In this document: positions 26,259 to 33,980 of the stretch, piece after piece | Layout of the letters: each line of letters begins with the position of its first letter | Numbering within the stretch: position 1 is the stretch's first letter | Assembly (NCBI GenBank): GCA_017409455.1 | Contig: JAFQSS010000026.1 | Location: 1 to 54,396, forward strand | DNA from: Clostridia bacterium | GTDB lineage: Bacteria; Bacillota; Clostridia; TANB77; CAG-508 | Length of the DNA: 54,396 bases | Reading direction: 5' to 3' | Program-made: the position numbers and the translations under genes | The notes under the pieces: generated by a model | Told to the model about the DNA's origin: nothing | The model's input: the letters and a program-made list of their open reading frames with translations, nothing else | Databases searched by the model: none

Positions 26259-28901
26259 TTATCTTGCTGAAACCTCACTTTCTAAAGTTTGTTCTGCTTG
26301 TCTTATTGTTTCTTCAAATACTTGTGCTTCAATTTGTTGATTTTGTCCAAGTTCGCCTTTGTTTTTTTGTTCTACTACGGTTTGTTTGACTTTTTTCTGG
26401 GCTCTTGTTTCTAATAACTTTTTTCGTTCTTCTTCTGTTAATTCTATTCTCGCTTTTTTCATTTCTTTTTTTAGTTGATCCATGTTACGTGTCTTTTGAG
26501 TATTTAATCTTGTACCAATAGGCCAATCTTTTTTTATTTCTTCTGATATTTCTTGTAGTTCATTTACTATTTTGTTTTTTTCTTCTTCATCTTTTTCTCT
26601 TATTAAATCCTCTATTGTAGCATTTTGAACAATTTTTGATAAATCTATTCCATTTGTTTTTAATGCTACTAATACTTGCACAAATTCTCTTATTGCTCTT
26701 TCACTTCGCTCTTTATTGCCTTCTTTTTCTAATATCTTTTTTTGTTCTTCTGATGCTAATATTATTCCTGCTTTATCTATTTCTTTTTTTAGTTGGGTAA
26801 TATTACGTGTCTTTTGTGTATCTAATCTTGTACCAATAGGCCAATCTTTTTTTATTTCTTCCGATATTTCTTGTAGTTCTTTTATTATTTTGTTTTGCTC
26901 TTCTTCATCTTTTTCTTTTATTAAGTCTTTTATTTTACTACTTTTCACAATTTTTGACAAATCTATTTTGTATTCTTTTAATACTACTAATACTTGCACA
27001 AATTCTCTTGTTGTTATTCCTGACATCTGTTCTTGTTTTTCTAATATCTTGCATTCTTCTTCTACTGTTAATATTATTCCTGCTTTATTTATTTCTTTTT
27101 TTAATTGGTCTATGTTTCTTGTTTTTTGAGTATTTAATCTTGCCCCAATATTCCAATCTATTGTTATTTCTTCTGATATTTCTTGTAGCTCTTTTATTAT
27201 TTTATTTTGCTCTTCTTCATCTTTTTCTTTTATTAAATCCTCTATTGTACTTGGATTTTCACCACCTTGAAGAACTTTCGATAAATCTATTCCATTTGTT
27301 TTTAATACTACTAATACTTTCACAAATTCTTTTGTTGTTATTCTTGACATCTGTTCTTGTTTTTCTAATATCTTTTGTTGTTCTTCTAATGTTAATATCA
27401 TTCCTGTTTTATCTATTTCTTTTTTTAGTTGGTCCATGTTACGTGTCTTTTGAGTATTTAATCTTGTACCAATAGGCCAATCTTTTTTTATTTCTTCTGA
27501 TATTTCTTGTAGCTCTTTTATAATTTTGTTTTGCTCTTCTTCATCTTTTTCTTTTATTAAGTCCTCTATTGTACCACTTTGGACAATTTTCGCCAAATCT
27601 ATTCCGTTTGTTTTTAATACAATTAAAACATCCACAATCGTATCTGTAGCCGTATAATCCCTTGAAATCAATTCTTCAAAACTATCCTGTCTATATGTAC
27701 TCCACAATCGTATTTTGTTCATATCGTTTTCATTATAAAGTATAGTTGGCATGTTCGAAATAATTGTTCTTAATTGTTCTTCAGTTAATATTTGTGCATC
27801 TCTTATTCTGCATAATTGACTTTCAATATAATCTTCAACAATAGATTTTACATCATCTCGATTTTCTTTTGCCATTTCTAGTATCGGTGTATTATTTAAT
27901 AAATCATTTGCAACAGAATATTTATTATCTTGCACTCCTAATGTTTCTAATTTTTCTAAAATAGCATTTCTAACTTCTACTTCAAAAGGTATTACTCCTA
28001 TTGAAGTTTTCAATATATCGTCTAATTTATCTTGTAAAGGTATTTCATTTCCGTCTTTATCTTTTAGTCGTATTTGTTGTAATTCTTGAGTTCTATTTAA
28101 TAATCCTACAGCATCTGATAAAAATATATCCATCATATCTATTTCATTTTGTCTAAATCGTTCTTGTTGTTCTCTTTGTGTTGGTATATTTCCTTCTACT
28201 TGCGGCACTTCTGTTAATATCTTCTTGTTGTCTTCATCTGCAGTTGTTGCAGTTATTGTGTCTGAATGTATTTTCTTTTTACTATTATCTGTTTCTAATT
28301 CATCTTGTTTTTCTATTTCAGCTAAAAAACCATCAATCTCATTTGGTGTCATTATGGCTTTACGGTAATCTTTTATTGATTTTAAATCTCTTGCTTCTAT
28401 ACTTTTCATCATATAGTTTACTAATTTTAATAATCTATATGGGCTATATAAACTTTTTCCTTGTGTGTCTTTTTGTTTATCCCAATAATCTAATAAATAA
28501 TATCCATTTTTTCTTAAATTATATTGTAATACTGTTGGCACTAGATTAGGTACAATATCATCTCCACCTAAGCATAATGCTACAACATGTTCTGCTGATA
28601 AATTAGATTTAGCTGATGTTTTTTGAACTTTTCCATCAAACTTTGTAAACCTTTCTCCAGACAATGCACATCTATGCCCAAAGTATTCTAATGCAATATT
28701 TACATATTTAGTTGTATCTCCATCTGATACTCTGCCAAATTTTTCTGCTCTTTCACTATGATTTACAGAATTGAATTCTACTTGTCCATTCCTTGTTTTA
28801 ACACTTTGCTCTTTTCCAATTTCAAGCAATTCCAATTGTTCTTTGGTAAGTTCAGTATCCAGAGCTTCTTCATCATATTTTTCAATATCTTCTTTTGCCA
28901 T
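26259..28901 (-). CDS. HNH-like protein with four C-terminal tandem repeats (paralogue B)
   Basis: An 880-residue paralogue of the 1281-residue protein. The N-terminal third is nearly identical: TTKYVNIALEYFGHRCALSGERF, then SAEHVVALCLGGDDIVPNLVPTVLQ, the same YYLLDYWDKQKDTQGKSLYSPYRLL, and the same SDTITATT and NIPTQREQQERFRQNEIDMMD stretches. It has four instead of eight repeats, of a different subtype (LVVLKTNGIDLSKI..., EISEEIKKDWPIGTRLNTQKTRN). The last 40 residues (KKVKQTVVEQKNKGELGQNQ...) equal those of paralogue A. It is the first gene of the block, with an AGGAG site and an extended -10 promoter upstream. The repeat array is the variable part; the ends are the conserved parts. Confidence 0.7.
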   Translation of the reverse strand: MAKEDIEKYDEEALDTELTKEQLELLEIGKEQSVKTRNGQVEFNSVNHSERAEKFGRVSDGDTTKYVNIALEYFGHRCALSGERFTKFDGKVQKTSAKSNLSAEHVVALCLGGDDIVPNLVPTVLQYNLRKNGYYLLDYWDKQKDTQGKSLYSPYRLLKLVNYMMKSIEARDLKSIKDYRKAIMTPNEIDGFLAEIEKQDELETDNSKKKIHSDTITATTADEDNKKILTEVPQVEGNIPTQREQQERFRQNEIDMMDIFLSDAVGLLNRTQELQQIRLKDKDGNEIPLQDKLDDILKTSIGVIPFEVEVRNAILEKLETLGVQDNKYSVANDLLNNTPILEMAKENRDDVKSIVEDYIESQLCRIRDAQILTEEQLRTIISNMPTILYNENDMNKIRLWSTYRQDSFEELISRDYTATDTIVDVLIVLKTNGIDLAKIVQSGTIEDLIKEKDEEEQNKIIKELQEISEEIKKDWPIGTRLNTQKTRNMDQLKKEIDKTGMILTLEEQQKILEKQEQMSRITTKEFVKVLVVLKTNGIDLSKVLQGGENPSTIEDLIKEKDEEEQNKIIKELQEISEEITIDWNIGARLNTQKTRNIDQLKKEINKAGIILTVEEECKILEKQEQMSGITTREFVQVLVVLKEYKIDLSKIVKSSKIKDLIKEKDEEEQNKIIKELQEISEEIKKDWPIGTRLDTQKTRNITQLKKEIDKAGIILASEEQKKILEKEGNKERSERAIREFVQVLVALKTNGIDLSKIVQNATIEDLIREKDEEEKNKIVNELQEISEEIKKDWPIGTRLNTQKTRNMDQLKKEMKKARIELTEEERKKLLETRAQKKVKQTVVEQKNKGELGQNQQIEAQVFEETIRQAEQTLESEVSAR
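26400..27660 (-). repeat. Four tandem coding repeats of about 310 bp in paralogue B
   Basis: Units recur with the phrase for FVQVLVVLK near 26680, 26990, 27315 and (diverged) 27630. Their shared end is D-W-P/N-IG-x-RL-x-TQKTRN. The second unit carries a four-residue insertion (GENPST). They differ from the paralogue A units, so each array has expanded on its own. Confidence 0.8.
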
Positions 28902-28950
28902 TTATTTCTCCTAACATTATTTTTATCACGAGGTACTATTTTTCACCATT

Positions 28951-28959
28951 ATTATACCA
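28951..28959 (-). promoter_or_regulatory. Extended -10 promoter of the HNH-like operon
   Basis: On the minus strand TGGTATAAT (extended -10, TGn plus perfect TATAAT) lies about 50 bases upstream of paralogue B. A matching -35 is not visible. This is the only good promoter I see for the five-gene block down to 19846. Confidence 0.6.
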
Positions 28960-29050
28960 TAAACACTTTTCTTTTTATTGTTTGTAACATAATTGTAAAG
29001 AAAATGTAATAAAAGACCAAAAGCATTAATTTTATGCTCTCAGTCTTTAA

Positions 29051-30013
29051 TTACTCCTTCACAATCTCCAACCCACAATTCTTACTTGTATCAGAAAAAA
29101 TAACAGTATCTCCTCTGCTAATAGTAACAGTAATTACAGCAGTAATAGTTTCAAAAATATCTTTTTCCATCTTCCCTTTAACAGGAGCAGACAATTTCTG
29201 ACCTGCAGTATTTACATCAAAATCTGATTTTATATTTAAAATATAATCACCTTTTTTCAAAGTAACATTTAAAAAGTTGTCATTAACCTCATAATTCACT
29301 ATTTTAGAATTATTGTACGTTGTAAACTTATATTCTTTATCATCTAACATAAGAATACATATCATCCCTCTAAAATTAAACATTTTAAAGGGCACATTTG
29401 CAATTGAGAGCATAAAACTAGCATTTGAATTTTGAAAATTATTGCCTTGGCACCAAATATAAGTTTTCGGGAAAGAACATCCCCAGTCTTTCTCTATATA
29501 TCCCATATCATCTTCAAAATTCATGATGGAATTATTGATTTTTATTGCACCATTTGTATTATTTTTCATACTTAATATAGCATGATTACATTCCATAAAA
29601 GGAATATATGAAAAAGGCCCCATTATATTAGGATTCATAAAACTTGTGTTAATATTTTTGTTATTAGAATATTTGACATCTCCACTAATTTTAAGAGCTT
29701 GTTTTTCATCTTCAATATCTACATGAATACCTTCTTTTGAAAAAGTACTATTACCTATTTTGATATTAAATGGCTCCGAATTAAATTTAAAAGCTTCTAT
29801 TGGATAATTTACAAAATATGATGAATCGTCTGTAATGACTTGAATAAAAGCTTTTTTATTTTCTTCATCTATGTTTATTCCAGGGATAAAAGAAATTCCT
29901 TTTTCTTTATTCGAATTCTTAAAATACCAGCCTTCAAAATAATTTTTGTTTGTAGTTAAAATTTTTTCTCCCTGAAACAAATCAGGATTTTTCATTAAAT
30001 ATAATCTGTTCAT
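29051..30013 (-). CDS. Tocopherol-cyclase-like protein
   Basis: About 320 residues with the tocopherol-cyclase family pattern: NKNYFEGWYFKNSNKEKGISFIPG near the N-terminus, MGPFSYIPFMECNHAILSM, then GYIEKDWGCSFPKTYIWCQGNNF. In plants and cyanobacteria this family closes the chroman ring of tocopherols. In anaerobes its substrate is unknown, and lipid-related carotenoid or quinone chemistry would be a guess. Several starts are possible (TTG 30040, ATG 30013, ATG 29995), none with a clear ribosome site; I use the middle ATG. It directly follows the cysteine-synthase-like gene, so translation is probably coupled. Confidence 0.75.
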   Translation of the reverse strand: MNRLYLMKNPDLFQGEKILTTNKNYFEGWYFKNSNKEKGISFIPGINIDEENKKAFIQVITDDSSYFVNYPIEAFKFNSEPFNIKIGNSTFSKEGIHVDIEDEKQALKISGDVKYSNNKNINTSFMNPNIMGPFSYIPFMECNHAILSMKNNTNGAIKINNSIMNFEDDMGYIEKDWGCSFPKTYIWCQGNNFQNSNASFMLSIANVPFKMFNFRGMICILMLDDKEYKFTTYNNSKIVNYEVNDNFLNVTLKKGDYILNIKSDFDVNTAGQKLSAPVKGKMEKDIFETITAVITVTISRGDTVIFSDTSKNCGLEIVKE

Positions 30014-30054
30014 ATAAATATTGTTTTCAAAAAAATCCAATACTATACAACAAA

Positions 30055-31029
30055 TTATTTATTTATAACTTCGTAATCTATTAATTTAATTTGGTTAGAA
30101 AGAAATCCTTCATTTTCATCAATATCATTTGCTAAATCTGTAGACAAATACTTTTTATTATCATCTGCAAAAACTGTAGCTACAGGAAGGTCTATTTTTT
30201 CATTTAATAAAATACTTCCTATCAAATTTGCACCAGAAGAAATTCCCACACCTAAACCAAGTTCTTTTGCTAGCTTTCTTGACATATTTATTGCATCATC
30301 ATCATTTACTAAAACAACATCATCTATTGCTTTTCTATCTACAAGGTCTGGAACAAAATCATCTCCAATTCCTTCTATTTTATGTTGTGAAATGGCTTTT
30401 CCTTGTGAAATTATAGGCATTTTGTCTGGCTCAATTGCTACAATTTTCAAGTCTTTAAATTGTTCTTTTAATCGTTTTCCTGTTCCCATCAATGTTCCAC
30501 CTGTGCCTACTCCTGATATGAAACCATAAATTTCTTCTGGAAGTTGTTTTATTATTTCTTCTGCTGTTGTTTCATAATGTGCCAAAAAATTATCTTTACT
30601 CGCAAATTGATTTGCTAAAAATGCGTTTTGTTCCTTTGCCATCTTTTTAGCTTCTTCCACACATCTTATAAAACCACCATCTTCTTTTGAATATAATATT
30701 ACATTCGCTCCGTAATTTTTTATTAAATTTATCCTCTCTTTACTTACCCAATCTGGCATGAAAATATAAACTGGATGATTATAAAAACTTCCCAATGCTG
30801 CTAGTGCAATGCCTGTATTTCCACTTGTTGCTTCTATTATTGGCATTCCATCTTTAAGTTCTCCTCTTTTTTTAGCATTATTTATAATGTAATATGCTAC
30901 TCTATCTTTAATGCTTCCTGTTAAATTGTAATATTCTAATTTTGTATAAATATATTTATTTCTTCCTTTATACTCATAATTTATTTTTATCATTAGTGTG
31001 TTTCCTATTGTATTCATTTCGCTTAACAT
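30055..31029 (-). CDS. PLP-dependent cysteine synthase/cystathionine beta-synthase family protein
   Basis: A 324-residue fold-type II PLP enzyme. The PLP lysine lies in YNLTGSIKDRVAYYII, the substrate-carboxylate loop is EATSGNTGIALAAL, and the PLP-phosphate loop is SGVGTGGTLMGTG. These mark the O-acetylserine sulfhydrylase/CBS family. No separate heme or CBS domains are seen. A good AGGAGG site precedes the ATG at nine bases. It forms a pair with the tocopherol-cyclase-like gene, an association I do not recognise from standard cysteine biosynthesis, so the substrate may differ from O-acetylserine. Confidence 0.88.
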   Translation of the reverse strand: MLSEMNTIGNTLMIKINYEYKGRNKYIYTKLEYYNLTGSIKDRVAYYIINNAKKRGELKDGMPIIEATSGNTGIALAALGSFYNHPVYIFMPDWVSKERINLIKNYGANVILYSKEDGGFIRCVEEAKKMAKEQNAFLANQFASKDNFLAHYETTAEEIIKQLPEEIYGFISGVGTGGTLMGTGKRLKEQFKDLKIVAIEPDKMPIISQGKAISQHKIEGIGDDFVPDLVDRKAIDDVVLVNDDDAINMSRKLAKELGLGVGISSGANLIGSILLNEKIDLPVATVFADDNKKYLSTDLANDIDENEGFLSNQIKLIDYEVINK

Positions 31030-31097
31030 TTACATTCCTCCTATGTTATTATGCGCACTGTTCTTATATTATATGTTTATTTATTTTGTTTGTTATA

Positions 31098-31172
31098 TTT
31101 ACAAATTAACATAAACATGATATAATCTATCTGTTACAATCGTTGTAATGTTTGAAAGTTAATTTTTCAAAC
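31098..31172 (+). promoter_or_regulatory. Promoter with two dyads in the leader of the 31208 gene
   Basis: TTTACA (31098-31103), a 17-base spacer and TATAAT (31121-31126) make a strong promoter. Directly after lies the dyad TTACAA-TCG-TTGTAA (31134-31148) around the expected start of transcription, an operator-like position. A second stem, GTTTGAAA...TTTCAAAC (31150-31172), lies in the leader before the AAGGAGG site. Confidence 0.8.
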
Positions 31173-31207
31173 AACCAAAAAATTATGTACAACAAGGAGG
31201 TTACTTT

Positions 31208-31639
31208 ATGAAAAAAATATCAATCCCCATTATCAGTGATGAGGAATTGATGCGGCGGTATTTAAAGATTAAACCCGTTGCAGAGGTAGACGGCACAAAG
31301 TACTGGTTACGAAATTATTCCCTCAAGGAATTGAAGGATATATCGTACATATGGTTCGTTATTCCAGACAAGAGAGAACCTGTTGGAGAACAACTCTCTA
31401 GTCATACTCATTATGATTTCGAGTGTTTTCATCGCTGTGGTTATCCTGGCTTTTTCAAGCCAAGAATTGCAGAAGTTTTGGCACAAATCCCCGAAGATGT
31501 TTTCGAGCATTATTCTATTGATGCTTTTGAAATCATCAAAAGACCCACTTGCGTTGATGACCTTAACAAGCACAATGATGCAACTAAACAAGGTTTCCAT
31601 GTATCAACAGTCAGACTGTACGTTAATGTCAAACCTTAA
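31208..31639 (+). CDS. 143-residue protein, unknown function
   Basis: Not recognised. A soluble protein with an aromatic-rich centre (SLKELKDISYIWFVIPDKREP) and a run of His and Cys (SSHTHYDFECFHRCGYPGFF) that could bind metal. Codon use is unlike the neighbouring genes: it contains tandem CGG CGG for Arg near the start, plus GGC and CCC codons. It has a strong promoter, a perfect AAGGAGG site, and is followed by a second unknown gene whose first in-frame ATG overlaps its stop region. Transfer from a source with different codon use is likely. Confidence 0.7.
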   Translation: MKKISIPIISDEELMRRYLKIKPVAEVDGTKYWLRNYSLKELKDISYIWFVIPDKREPVGEQLSSHTHYDFECFHRCGYPGFFKPRIAEVLAQIPEDVFEHYSIDAFEIIKRPTCVDDLNKHNDATKQGFHVSTVRLYVNVKP

Positions 31640-31656
31640 TGTATGAGGAAATTCGT

Positions 31657-32106
31657 ATGAAGAAAAATAGACTAATTTCATTCTTCACTAACAAAATGTA
31701 TCGCAAAGCAACCATAGAGTTGTTTAAGGCAAAAATTTTACAATTACCTGGCATACGAAATATTCTTTCCCTTTGGGTCAAGTGGCGTTTTGTCAAGAGA
31801 ACTCAACATATGGATTCTTGGGATCGTTATGTAGAATTTAAGAGAATGGAATACGAAGCTGAGCAATTTGTTTTCTGTTCCAAACTGGTTCGTTTATATG
31901 CCTGCATTGTGTCAGAAGTAAAATATAGAAATGATGCTGATTTTCTCAGATGCAAACAAGAAGTTCTGGAATGCAAAATCATTCAAGAAGAAGAATTGCG
32001 TGGATTCCGTGAATATGTTCAGCAGATTGGTCCTAATGAAACAGATGGTACTCGCATAAAGGCTGTTTTCGACAGTTATACTTCCAAGTTGGAAATGGCA
32101 AATTGA
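31657..32106 (+). CDS. 149-residue helical protein, unknown function
   Basis: Not recognised. It starts at ATG 31657 (MKKNRLISFF), eight bases after GAGG; an ATG at 31639 overlapping the upstream stop gives six extra residues. The protein is basic and helical (NKMYRKATIELFKAKILQL, then YVEFKRMEYEAEQFVFCSKLVRLYACIVSEV), with no catalytic motif. It is co-transcribed with the 31208 gene and ends in a bidirectional terminator. The two genes share atypical, slightly GC-richer codon use. Confidence 0.68.
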   Translation: MKKNRLISFFTNKMYRKATIELFKAKILQLPGIRNILSLWVKWRFVKRTQHMDSWDRYVEFKRMEYEAEQFVFCSKLVRLYACIVSEVKYRNDADFLRCKQEVLECKIIQEEELRGFREYVQQIGPNETDGTRIKAVFDSYTSKLEMAN

Positions 32107-32111
32107 AAGCC

Positions 32112-32151
32112 AAAAATAGAGAGATTTGAATTTCAAATCTCTCTATTTTTT
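32112..32151. terminator. Bidirectional terminator between the cassette genes and the ABC exporter
   Basis: AAAAATAGAGAGATTTGA pairs with TCAAATCTCTCTATTTTT over about 18 bp around a short loop, with T-runs on both strands. It serves the plus-strand gene ending at 32106 and the minus-strand gene ending at 32150. Confidence 0.93.
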
Positions 32152-33979
32152 ATTCTTCTTCACTTTCAAACTGACTGTTATACAAGTTTTCATAAAATCC
32201 ACCTTTAGCAAGCAGTTCTTCATGTGTTCCTTGTTCAACAATATCACCGTGATTTATAACTAAAATTAAATCAGCATTTTTAATTGTAGACAATCTATGA
32301 GCAATTATAAATGAAGTTCTACCTTTCATTAAATTATCCATAGCCTTTTGAATTTCGATTTCAGTTCTAGTATCAATAGAACTTGTAGCTTCATCTAAAA
32401 TTAAAATTTTAGGGTCTGCTAAAATAACTCTAGCAATTGTAAGTAATTGTTTTTGCCCTGCTGAAACACCACTTGTATCATCACTTAAAATTGAATTATA
32501 CGCATTTGGCAATGTTTTTATAAAATGGTGAACTCTTGCAGCTTTTGCAGCTTCAATGACTTCAGCATCTGTTGCGTCTTCTTTCCCGTATTTAATATTG
32601 TCTTTAACAGTTCCATTAAATAACCATGTATCTTGTAGAACCATTCCAAACAATTGGCGAAGGTCTCCTCTTGTAAAATCTTTAATATTATGACCATCTA
32701 ATAAAATCGCGCCATCTGTTACATCATAAAATCTCATAAGAAGTTTTACAATTGTTGTTTTTCCTGCTCCTGTTGGACCGACGATTGCTATTTTTTGCCC
32801 TTCGTAAATTGTCGCATTAAAATCCTTTATTACTGTCTGTTCCGGTCTATATCCAAATTTAACATGTTGGAATTCAATATTCCCTTTTAGACCTTCTGTT
32901 GTTTTGCCATCTACATTAGTTTCAACTTCTTCCTTTTCTTCAAGAAATTCAAAAATTCTTTCAGCAGCTGCTATCATTGCTTGTAACATTGCTGATATTT
33001 CAGCAATTTGATTTATAGGTTGTGTAAATTGTTTATTATATTGTATAAAACTTTGTATATTACCAATTGTAATTCTTCCATCAATTGCAAGATATCCCCC
33101 AGCAATTGCAACACCCACATAACCAAGATTTGAAATAAATTTCATTATTGGATGCATAAGTCCTGATAAAAATTGTGACTTCCATGCTGATTTATATAAT
33201 TGTGTGTTTGCTTTTTGAAATTCCTCACTTGCTTTTTCTTCACCATTAAATGCTTTTACAATTGTTAATCCTGAAAAAACTTCTTCAACTTGGCCGTTTA
33301 CATGCCCTAGATAATCTTGTTGCATTTTAAAGTATTTTTGAGACTTTCCAACTACTATTTTTACTAATAACCCACCAATTGGCATAACTATTAAAGATAT
33401 TAATGTCATTTGCCAACTTATAGATAACATCATAATGGCAATACCTATTAATGTACATATTGATGTTATTATTTGTGTTATTGTTTGATTTAGGTTCATT
33501 CCTAATGTGTCAATATCGTTTGTGATTATTGACAATACTTCTCCATTTGTTTTTTTGTCAAAATAATTCATAGGAAGTTTGTTTATTTTGCTGGCAATTT
33601 CTTTTCTCATTGTATATGTAAGTTTTTGTGAAATATTAGCCATCACAAAACTTTGAATAAAGGAGAATATTGAACTTATTATATAAAATCCTAAAAGCAT
33701 TAATAAGATTTGCCCTACTTTGTTAAAGTCTATTCCACCTTTGCCAGAAAGTTTATTTACTAAGCCATTAAATATTTCTGTTGTAGCATTTCCTAAGATT
33801 TTAGGACCTACAATATAAAATATTGTGCTTCCAATTGCAAATATCATCACTATTATTAATGCTAATTTATATTTTGATAAATAGTCTTTTAACAGTTTTT
33901 TAGTTGTTCCTTTAAAGTCTTTTGCTCTTTCTATTGTTCCTTTTCCGCCTTTTCTAGGTCCTCCCATTGGTGGTGGCAT
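32150..33979 (-). CDS. ABC multidrug-type exporter, half-transporter with consensus ATPase site
   Basis: A 609-residue fused membrane and ATPase subunit. The N-terminus is a Pro/Gly-rich stretch (MPPPMGGPRKGG). Six membrane helices fill residues 30-330, then a nucleotide-binding domain has Walker A GPTGAGKTTIVKLL, the signature GVSAGQKQLL (VSAGQ, one step from LSGGQ), Walker B ILILDEATSSID with the catalytic Glu, and the H-loop AHRLSTI. It pairs with the upstream subunit (one-base gap). Together they resemble heterodimeric exporters such as LmrCD or TM287/288. Substrate is unknown. Confidence 0.93.
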   Translation of the reverse strand: MPPPMGGPRKGGKGTIERAKDFKGTTKKLLKDYLSKYKLALIIVMIFAIGSTIFYIVGPKILGNATTEIFNGLVNKLSGKGGIDFNKVGQILLMLLGFYIISSIFSFIQSFVMANISQKLTYTMRKEIASKINKLPMNYFDKKTNGEVLSIITNDIDTLGMNLNQTITQIITSICTLIGIAIMMLSISWQMTLISLIVMPIGGLLVKIVVGKSQKYFKMQQDYLGHVNGQVEEVFSGLTIVKAFNGEEKASEEFQKANTQLYKSAWKSQFLSGLMHPIMKFISNLGYVGVAIAGGYLAIDGRITIGNIQSFIQYNKQFTQPINQIAEISAMLQAMIAAAERIFEFLEEKEEVETNVDGKTTEGLKGNIEFQHVKFGYRPEQTVIKDFNATIYEGQKIAIVGPTGAGKTTIVKLLMRFYDVTDGAILLDGHNIKDFTRGDLRQLFGMVLQDTWLFNGTVKDNIKYGKEDATDAEVIEAAKAARVHHFIKTLPNAYNSILSDDTSGVSAGQKQLLTIARVILADPKILILDEATSSIDTRTEIEIQKAMDNLMKGRTSFIIAHRLSTIKNADLILVINHGDIVEQGTHEELLAKGGFYENLYNSQFESEEE

Positions 33980-33980
33980 A

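Noticed and set aside
31208..32106. Toxin-antitoxin pair
   Set aside because: Two small co-transcribed genes with an operator-like dyad are suggestive, but neither protein shows a known toxin or antitoxin motif.
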